From contig JAESUT010000026.1 in the NCBI GenBank assembly GCA_016762995.1, positions 1 through 11,129 of the forward strand: 11,129 bases of DNA, in the 5' to 3' direction. This stretch comes from Gammaproteobacteria bacterium (GTDB taxonomy: Bacteria; Pseudomonadota; Gammaproteobacteria; Pseudomonadales; Pseudohongiellaceae). A model generated the notes under the pieces. That model saw nothing but the letters and a program-made list of their open reading frames with translations. It ran no database searches and had not been told where the DNA came from. Position numbers and translations under genes: made by a program. Below are positions 5,952 through 11,129 of this stretch, piece after piece (position 1 is the first letter of the stretch; every line of letters starts with the position of its first letter).

Positions 5952-7292
5952 ATGCTTGAAAAAGTCTTAATAGCCAATCGCGGTGAAATCGCGCTGCGCG
6001 TACTTCGCTCCTGTAAAGAGCTTGGAATCAAAACTGTCGCCGTCCATTCGACGGCGGACCGGGATCTAATGCATGTTCGGCTCTCTGACGAATCGGTTTG
6101 CATAGGTCCGCCCAGTCCAACAGATAGCTATCTCAATACACCAGCCATCATCTCTGCAATGGAAGTGACCGATGCCGATGCAGTGCACCCCGGTTACGGC
6201 TTTCTATCGGAGAACGCCGACTTCGCCGAACAGGTCGAGAACAGCGGCTTCACGTTTATCGGCCCAACCGCCGAAACGATTCGTCTGATGGGCGACAAGG
6301 TTTCAGCCATTAACGTTATGCGCGAAGCCGGCGTACCTACCGTGCCCGGCTCCAACGGCCCCATAGACGACGACAACGAGCGCACACTGTCGATCGCCAA
6401 AGAGATTGGCTACCCAGTTATCATCAAGGCAACAGCAGGGGGCGGTGGCCGCGGCATGCGTGTGGTCCACAATGAGGCGGCCCTACTCAAAGCAATATTC
6501 GTTACCCAGACCGAAGCCAAATCGTTCTTTGGCAACGGCGTGGTGTATCTAGAAAAGTTCTTGGAAAATCCACGCCATGTGGAAATTCAAATTATCGGCG
6601 ATGGCAAGGGCAACGCGCTCTATCTTGGCGATCGTGACTGCTCTTTGCAGCGACGCCACCAGAAAGTGTTAGAGGAAGCTCCTGCTCCAGGTATTCCTGA
6701 CAAAGTACGCGCCAAAGTCGCGGAAACTTGCATCCAAGCTTGTAAGAACATGAAATACCGAGGCGCTGGAACCCTCGAATTTTTGTATGAGGATGAAGCG
6801 TTCTATTTCATCGAAATGAATACGCGAGTACAAGTTGAGCACCCTGTTACAGAAATGATTACCGGTGTAGATATCGTCAAAGAGCAACTTCTAATTGCCG
6901 GCGGTGCGCCTCTTTCCTATGCGCAAGAGGATATCCATTTTCGCGGACACGCCTTCGAATGTAGGATCAACGCCGAGGACCCAGTAACGTTTATGCCTAG
7001 CCCGGGCAAGATAAAAATGTTCCACGCACCTGGCGGCAACGGTGTGCGTGTCGATTCACACCTCTACAGCGGCTATAGTGTTCCCCCCCACTACGACTCT
7101 CTGATAGCCAAGCTAATTTGTCACGCAAACACTCGAGAGGCAGCACTAAAACGCACTCAGATTGCTTTGGATGAGATGCTGATCGATGGTATCCGCTGCA
7201 ATATCCCACTGCATCAAGACCTGGTGCGCGATGCCGAGTTTCAAAAGGGCTGTGTCAACATTCACTACCTAGAAAAGAAACTTGAATCCTAG
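5952..7292 (+). CDS. accC: Acetyl-CoA carboxylase biotin carboxylase subunit (AccC)
   Basis: ATP-grasp enzyme that carboxylates biotin on AccB using bicarbonate and ATP, the first half-reaction of malonyl-CoA synthesis. It is 446 residues (E. coli 449), and residue numbers coincide with E. coli through the active site. Lys116 (GDKVSA) and Lys159 ([14 protein letters not shown], the glycine-rich flap) bind ATP; His209, Lys238 ([12 protein letters not shown]), Glu276 and Glu288 bind metal, nucleotide or bicarbonate. The [15 protein letters not shown] signature contains Asn290, Arg292 and Glu296. The N-terminal domain starts [16 protein letters not shown]. Arrangement is BC N-terminal domain, ATP-grasp, BC C-terminal domain. 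AGGA at 5941-5944 precedes the ATG by seven bases. It is co-transcribed with accB by all appearances, and prmA starts only 21 bases after its stop. Confidence 0.99.
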   Translation: MLEKVLIANRGEIALRVLRSCKELGIKTVAVHSTADRDLMHVRLSDESVCIGPPSPTDSYLNTPAIISAMEVTDADAVHPGYGFLSENADFAEQVENSGFTFIGPTAETIRLMGDKVSAINVMREAGVPTVPGSNGPIDDDNERTLSIAKEIGYPVIIKATAGGGGRGMRVVHNEAALLKAIFVTQTEAKSFFGNGVVYLEKFLENPRHVEIQIIGDGKGNALYLGDRDCSLQRRHQKVLEEAPAPGIPDKVRAKVAETCIQACKNMKYRGAGTLEFLYEDEAFYFIEMNTRVQVEHPVTEMITGVDIVKEQLLIAGGAPLSYAQEDIHFRGHAFECRINAEDPVTFMPSPGKIKMFHAPGGNGVRVDSHLYSGYSVPPHYDSLIAKLICHANTREAALKRTQIALDEMLIDGIRCNIPLHQDLVRDAEFQKGCVNIHYLEKKLES

Positions 7293-7313
7293 AGCTCGCA
7301 GAGTTTTCTCACT

Positions 7314-8210
7314 ATGGCATGGCAACAACTCAGAGTTCAGGTACGATCCGATCAGATAGAACCTCTAGAACAACTGTTGCTGGATTATGGCGGTCTATCA
7401 ATAAGCTATCTGGATGCGAAGGATCAACCGGTATTTCAAAAAGAGCCAGGTAGCACACCTTTATGGGATCTTGTTGACCTGGTCTGCCTATTCGAACAAG
7501 GCGCCAATCTCGACGGATTGCTTTTCCTACTACGACAACACGCTGCAATCGAAGACAAAGGATCTCTGACTCTCGAAGTTCTAGAAGACCAGGCCTGGGA
7601 GAGATCTTGGATGGCAGATTTTAAAGCCATGAAATTTGGCGAGCGCCTTTGGGTCTGCCCAAGCTGGCAGGATCCACCCGAACCAAACGCCATCAATATT
7701 ATGCTCGATCCTGGCCTCGCCTTCGGCAGCGGCAGTCACGCGACCACCAGCATGTGCCTTCAGTGGCTGGAGAAGAACGTTCGCGATGACAGTACAGTTA
7801 TCGACTATGGCTGCGGCTCCGGCATTCTCGCTATCGCAGCAGTCCTGCTCGGAGCGCCTCGCGTCATCGCTGTAGACAATGATCCTCAGGCTATTACAGC
7901 AACCATCGAAAACGCGAAACGCAACCACATCCCTGAGGGTGTTATCGAAACCTATCTGCCGGTGCAATTGCCTGACGATAGGGCCGGTCTTCAGTCAGAC
8001 ATACTCGTCGCAAACATACTAGCCGAGCCACTTATGCAGCTTGCCGAAGACCTCTCTCATCTCGTAAAACCCAGAGGATGTATAGCCCTGTCTGGATTAT
8101 TAGCGGAGCAGGCTGACGGATTACTTGATCATTATAGCGCCTGGTTTGAGATGGACGAGGCGGTACTACGTGAGGAATGGGCGCAATTGAGCGGTACCCG
8201 CCTGAACTGA
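7314..8210 (+). CDS. prmA: Ribosomal protein L11 methyltransferase (PrmA)
   Basis: SAM-dependent enzyme that trimethylates ribosomal protein L11 at several amino groups. It is 298 residues (E. coli 293). The small N-terminal L11-recognition domain starts MAWQQLRVQV and is joined to a Rossmann-fold methyltransferase domain. Family motifs are LDPGLAFGSGSHATTSMCL at 131-149 (usually FGTGTHPTT), the SAM-binding loop VIDYGCGSGILAIAA at 162-176, acidic AVDNDPQA at 186-193, and the catalytic-side VANILAEPL at 232-240. The C-terminus EEWAQLSG is also typical. The Shine-Dalgarno is weak (CAGAG at about 13 bases), and the 21-base gap after accC suggests translation linked to the accBC transcript. Placement after accC matches what I recall from pseudomonads. 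Confidence 0.96.
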   Translation: MAWQQLRVQVRSDQIEPLEQLLLDYGGLSISYLDAKDQPVFQKEPGSTPLWDLVDLVCLFEQGANLDGLLFLLRQHAAIEDKGSLTLEVLEDQAWERSWMADFKAMKFGERLWVCPSWQDPPEPNAINIMLDPGLAFGSGSHATTSMCLQWLEKNVRDDSTVIDYGCGSGILAIAAVLLGAPRVIAVDNDPQAITATIENAKRNHIPEGVIETYLPVQLPDDRAGLQSDILVANILAEPLMQLAEDLSHLVKPRGCIALSGLLAEQADGLLDHYSAWFEMDEAVLREEWAQLSGTRLN

Positions 8211-8240
8211 CAAGCGCATGAGCGAGATGAGCTAATTAGT

Positions 8241-8343
8241 CGACCCTGAAAAATGCATCTCGATATGGATGTCGATGACTTCGCTTCAACTGTCGCCAAT
8301 ACTTCGACCAGAAAGCAGCAGCTGCATGCATTTTCTTGGTCGA
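8241..8343 (+). other. Pair of mutually exclusive inverted repeats downstream of prmA
   Basis: The segment 8326-8343 (ATGCATTTT then CTTGGTCGA) can pair in two ways. With the near arm, TCGACCA plus GAAA (8304-8314) pairs with TTTC, a one-base bulge, and TGGTCGA (8332-8343), giving 11 pairs. With the far arm, AAAATGCAT (8250-8258) pairs with ATGCATTTT (8326-8334), and CGACC (8241-8245) with GGTCG (8338-8342), giving 14 pairs with an internal loop. The loop of the near hairpin contains a further small stem, GCAG-CAG-CTGC (8315-8325). Pairing is read directly; any switching role is speculative. Confidence 0.45.
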
Positions 8344-8405
8344 TGGGAGTGCGCCAAAAGCAAGTGAAATGACATTTTTACGCCAGCTTTTGGCGCATGA
8401 CATAC
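8343..8405 (+). repeat. Palindromic intergenic repeat, copy B (upstream of the zinc-ribbon gene)
   Basis: Second copy of the element at 5340-5399, same orientation. The outer stem is a perfect 12-bp inverted repeat, TGCGCCAAAAGC (8350-8361) with GCTTTTGGCGCA (8386-8397), extendable by a G-T wobble at 8349/8398 where copy A has G-C. The 24-base loop starts with AAGTGAAATGACATTT, identical to copy A, followed by GCCAGCT and GACATAC, also shared. Stem bases differ between the copies (AAAAGC versus AAGCT) while pairing is kept, which hints that the folded shape matters. No coding potential is attributed to it. Confidence 0.75.
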
Positions 8406-8474
8406 TAAAAAATAGGCAAGACAAAGGGTTTGACCTACAATCCCCTGCTAACTCGCCATCCGAAGTACTGCCGC

Positions 8475-10253
8475 ATGTCGTTCAATGTAACTCAATGCCC
8501 CGCCTGTGAATCTACCTTCAACACGAATTCTCGTGTGTTGGCGGCTGCTGCGGGAAGAGTACGCTGCGGAGCTTGCCTCACGGTATTCGAGGCCATCGAC
8601 AATTTCCTAATTCCAGAAGAATCAGACGCGGCGCCAGATCAAGACGAATCGGTTTTCGTCGGCAATAATCCACAGGAGTTTTTCGACCCGTCTTCGTTTC
8701 TTACTCGCAGCGCCTTGAGCGAAACCCATGGCGACGAACCTGATCAAAGTGATCCTATCGATGAGAAAAACCTACATCAGAAATTGGAGCAATCAGAAAC
8801 TGTAAGCAATGACTTCTTCGCCACAGTAGTCGGGAAGCTGCAAGTAAAAACAGAAGCACCTGCCGTAGAAAACAAGCATGAGCGCGAAGAACCTCTGATT
8901 GATCAGCCTAAAGAGCTACAGGTAAGCATTGCCAATGAAAGCATCGAGGCAGCATTCGAAGAAGAAATTCTAGAATCTTTTATTACCGAGGCAACCAATT
9001 CTCATGCGCTTATTGAAGACAACCCGGCCGACTCCTCACTCAAGGAATGCATTGAACCTGAGACAGAACTAGAACCAGAGCTAACTAATACCAAAGAATC
9101 GCACAGTGAAAGCGAGAAGCCGATTCTTGGCCCAGGCCTATCCGTATCATTCACCATTAGCTCCAACGCTCCTACTGAAATGCGCTTCGGCGAGCCTGAA
9201 TCAAACACTCCTAAAAACGAAGAAGCAACAAACGAGCTGCCAATCGATCAGGGCGTCACAAATGATGTCGAGGCCGAATTCGACGAGGACAACGAAAAAC
9301 TACTACTAGCTACTCAAGTTTTCGCCGCAGAAGAAAACGCAGAAAAAACAACCACCGAATCACCCCCAACTGCAGAGCCAAGCGCGGTTGTTGAATCAGT
9401 AGTTATTGAACCAGCAGTTGCTGAACCAGCAGTCGTAGAACCAATCACAAATCCTACTGCCGGCAACGAGAGTCCGAATACCAACAGTGAATCTCTAATC
9501 AATGAAGCGTTCGATACCCCTAATCTAGCTAAGCAAAAAAAGCAGGCGAGTGAAGGTGTTGCTGAAGAGGAAAAGAAAGAGCAAGAGCCAATCATCGTAG
9601 CAACACAAGTAAGCGCCTCAGAAGTGGATGAAGATTCAACTGAAGCAATACGTTCTAGAGCACTGGAAGCCGAGCTAAGCGACGAGGAAGCGCTGGAAAC
9701 GATCCCTAGAGAGAATCTTGCTGCCTTGGGCAGCATGTCCACGCCCGTCGAGCTTATAGCAAGAACGGAGAGTCATCTGGTGCGCAGCACCCTACTCATT
9801 CTATCCATCCTGCTACTCGGCGGCCTGCTTAGCTCTCAATACCTGTGGCAACGAATGGAGCTCTATAGTCAGCTCCCTCAACTACGCCCTCTGTACGAAG
9901 CTGCCTGCACCTACTTAAACTGTGCTCTGCCGCAATACACAGATATCAATTCTATTCGCAGCGAAAATCTTACCGTACAAACTCATCCGACCTATGCAAA
10001 CGGTCTACTAGTTAACACGGTTATTCGCAACACGGCAGCATTCGAGCAACCCTTCCCAATTCTTATACTCAGCTTCAATAGCGTCCAGAACAGCGTCATA
10101 GCGCTGCGCGAATTTACCTCTGCTGAATATCTAGACCCAGGGCTTCAATCCATCCAAGCAATGCCGGTGCAGACTCCGGTACAAATCGGCCTAGCTATAA
10201 TGGACCCAGGCCCAGAAGCCGTAAACTACACTCTAGCATTCCGTTGGCCTTAG
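8475..10253 (+). CDS. Zinc-ribbon (MJ0042-type) and DUF3426 single-pass membrane protein with a long acidic linker
   Basis: A 592-residue protein of unknown function. The N-terminus is a zinc ribbon with Cys8, Cys11, Cys31 and Cys34 (CPAC...CGAC), matching MJ0042-type zinc-finger domains. A very acidic, low-complexity stretch of about 380 residues follows (roughly 50-430), rich in Glu, Ser, Thr and Pro. It includes EPAV-type repeats near 305-325 and two ATQV segments, and looks disordered. A single membrane helix lies near 439-460 (STLLILSILLLGGLL). The C-terminal domain of about 130 residues has the DUF3426 CTYLNCALP motif (478-486). The topology expected is zinc ribbon and linker in the cytoplasm, DUF3426 outside. 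The frame extends to a TTG at 8430, but homologues start just before VTQCPxC, so the ATG at 8475 is preferred; neither has a strong ribosome site. Typical members are about 250-450 residues, so the linker is long. Sitting between prmA and dusB matches pseudomonads as I recall. Confidence 0.85.
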   Translation: MSFNVTQCPACESTFNTNSRVLAAAAGRVRCGACLTVFEAIDNFLIPEESDAAPDQDESVFVGNNPQEFFDPSSFLTRSALSETHGDEPDQSDPIDEKNLHQKLEQSETVSNDFFATVVGKLQVKTEAPAVENKHEREEPLIDQPKELQVSIANESIEAAFEEEILESFITEATNSHALIEDNPADSSLKECIEPETELEPELTNTKESHSESEKPILGPGLSVSFTISSNAPTEMRFGEPESNTPKNEEATNELPIDQGVTNDVEAEFDEDNEKLLLATQVFAAEENAEKTTTESPPTAEPSAVVESVVIEPAVAEPAVVEPITNPTAGNESPNTNSESLINEAFDTPNLAKQKKQASEGVAEEEKKEQEPIIVATQVSASEVDEDSTEAIRSRALEAELSDEEALETIPRENLAALGSMSTPVELIARTESHLVRSTLLILSILLLGGLLSSQYLWQRMELYSQLPQLRPLYEAACTYLNCALPQYTDINSIRSENLTVQTHPTYANGLLVNTVIRNTAAFEQPFPILILSFNSVQNSVIALREFTSAEYLDPGLQSIQAMPVQTPVQIGLAIMDPGPEAVNYTLAFRWP

Positions 10254-10301
10254 CTAGCAGACTGTTATCAGCGTCATGTACGCAGAAAATACACAAATTG
10301 C

Positions 10302-10336
10302 TTTAACTGGAAATACGTCCTCGCTATCATAGCGAC
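10302..10336 (+). promoter_or_regulatory. dusB: Candidate dusB promoter with a palindromic -10 region
   Basis: TTTAAC (10302-10307), a 17-base spacer and TATCAT (10325-10330; five of six to consensus) form a plausible sigma-70 promoter about 36 bases before the expected transcription start-to-ATG region. The -10 lies inside a perfect palindrome, TCGCTAT-C-ATAGCGA (10321-10335). The GC-rich discriminator AGCGACCC follows the -10, a feature of stringently controlled promoters such as that of dusB-fis in E. coli. The -35 match is only three of six. Confidence 0.4.
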
Positions 10337-10371
10337 CCTTAACAAAATCAGCCTAAACTACAACAACAAGA

Positions 10372-11129
10372 ATGATAGACGTCGGCCCCTACAAACTAAA
10401 AAATGCCCTATTCCTTGCACCCATGGTGGGCGTCAGTGACACACCATTCCGGGAAATTTGCACCGAAGCTGGTGCAGGCCTAACTGTTGCAGAAATGCTG
10501 ACTAGTAATGCAGAACTATGGCAGAACGAACGCAATAGACTAAAGCGAGTAAAACCTAAAAGCATTGGGCCTCATGTCGTACAAATTGCAGGATCCGACC
10601 CGGAATTAATGGCCCAAGCTGCCGCACTGAATGCAGAACTCGGTGCCGATGGCATCGATATCAATATGGGCTGCCCCGCAAAAAAAGTACTTAAGAAAGC
10701 AGCAGGCTCAGCACTACTAAAAGATACCGAATTGGTAGAACGAATCTTAAAAGCAGTCGTCTCGCGCGTCGACATTCCCGTGACGCTGAAGATACGCACC
10801 GGCTGGAGTCCCGAAACGAGAAACGGTGTTGAGATCGCGAAAATTGCTGAGGATAGCGGCATACGTTTGCTCACAGTCCACGGCCGCACCCGAGAATGCC
10901 GTTTCAAGGGTTATGCAGAGTACGACACCATTGCTGCAATTAAGAGCGCCATCTCAATCCCAGTAATCGCCAACGGCGATATAGATTCACCCAGCAAGGC
11001 CGCCGCTGTTCTTAAGCACACCCAAGCAGATGGATTAATGATCGGTCGTTCTGCACAGGGCCGGCCGTGGATATTCAGAGAGATAGAACACTTTCTTGCT
11101 ACGGGAAAAACTCTTCCGCCGATCGATCT
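10372..11129 (+). CDS. dusB: tRNA-dihydrouridine synthase B (DusB), 3' end cut by the window edge
   Basis: FMN-dependent enzyme that reduces uridine to dihydrouridine in tRNA D-loops (position 17 in E. coli) using NADPH. About 252 residues are visible of an expected 320-330. It starts MIDVGPYKLKNALFLAPMVG, the TIM-barrel and FMN-binding start of DusB, followed by VSDTPFRE. The catalytic cysteine is Cys101 in INMGCPAKKVLKKAAGSAL. FMN-binding segments are KIRTGW, TVHGRTRECRFKGYAEY, IPVIANGDI and LMIGRSAQGRPWIF. The ATG at 10372 has no good Shine-Dalgarno, only an A-rich leader (CAACAACAAGA), but gives the standard family N-terminus. In many gammaproteobacteria fis follows dusB; it would lie just past the window edge, which cannot be checked here. 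It has its own candidate promoter upstream. Confidence 0.97.
   Translation, partial: MIDVGPYKLKNALFLAPMVGVSDTPFREICTEAGAGLTVAEMLTSNAELWQNERNRLKRVKPKSIGPHVVQIAGSDPELMAQAAALNAELGADGIDINMGCPAKKVLKKAAGSALLKDTELVERILKAVVSRVDIPVTLKIRTGWSPETRNGVEIAKIAEDSGIRLLTVHGRTRECRFKGYAEYDTIAAIKSAISIPVIANGDIDSPSKAAAVLKHTQADGLMIGRSAQGRPWIFREIEHFLATGKTLPPID

Larger units (their letters stand above)
8211..8474 (+). other. 264-base intergenic region between prmA and the zinc-ribbon gene
   Basis: No convincing gene is present. From left to right it contains two overlapping, mutually exclusive inverted repeats (8241-8343) and repeat copy B (8343-8405). A short A-rich tract follows, then the sequence before the ATG at 8475. 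A possible promoter, TTTACG (8377-8382) with an 18-base spacer and CATACT (8401-8406), overlaps the right half of the repeat, with four of six matches at each box; this is weak. The next gene's frame also opens with a TTG at 8430. Confidence 0.4.

Noticed and set aside
5340..8405. CRISPR array or integron attC sites as an explanation for the repeated palindrome
   Set aside because: Only two copies about 3 kb apart with full genes between them, no spacers, no cas genes, and no attC core sites (RYYYAAC/GTTRRRY) at the ends.
8236..8424. 62-residue open frame on the minus strand between prmA and the zinc-ribbon gene
   Set aside because: It runs through the inverted repeats and copy B, has no recognisable domain, and its MSCAxSW start is simply the repeat sequence read in reverse, seen also in the minus-strand frame over copy A.
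9314..9742. 142-residue Ser/Ala-rich open frame on the minus strand
   Set aside because: It is the antisense of the Glu/Ser-rich acidic linker; its biased composition follows from that, and there is no ribosome site or family match.

Overview
The window looks like ordinary chromosome from a gammaproteobacterium, most likely a marine or pseudomonad-like lineage. The evidence is a FabA/FabB pair for unsaturated fatty acid synthesis, a Pseudomonas-like GalU, a bifunctional AlgA/ManC-type enzyme, and a run of genes (DsbD-like, aroQ, accB, accC, prmA, zinc-ribbon/DUF3426 gene, dusB) that I recall as a conserved order in Pseudomonas and relatives. The genus cannot be fixed from the sequence alone. 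No tRNA, rRNA, transposase, prophage or CRISPR array is visible.

Layout. On the minus strand (1-2205) manC and then galU form a short sugar-nucleotide unit giving GDP-mannose and UDP-glucose for exopolysaccharide or LPS; galU runs off the left edge. A divergent intergenic region (2206-2392) separates them from plus-strand genes. fabA and fabB (2393-4189) introduce the cis double bond into fatty acids and extend the product. Next comes a small secreted protein (4247-4738) that is only the N-terminal domain of DsbD. It is followed by aroQ (shikimate pathway), accB and accC (biotin carrier and biotin carboxylase of acetyl-CoA carboxylase), prmA (L11 methyltransferase), a membrane-anchored zinc-ribbon/DUF3426 protein with a very long acidic linker, and dusB (tRNA dihydrouridine synthase), which runs off the right edge.

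Functionally the plus-strand block joins fatty acid initiation (accB, accC) and unsaturated fatty acid synthesis (fabA, fabB) with translation-linked genes (prmA, dusB). No stretch longer than about 300 bases lacks a gene.

The most interesting content is in the gaps. A palindromic element of about 60 bp occurs twice in the same orientation, between aroQ and accB (5340-5399) and between prmA and the zinc-ribbon gene (8343-8405), with long stems and a nearly invariant loop. The whole aroQ-accB gap is four consecutive inverted repeats. The prmA-side gap holds two mutually exclusive inverted repeats just before its copy. The stand-alone DsbD N-terminal domain, in the place where full DsbD is expected, is the main protein-level oddity.
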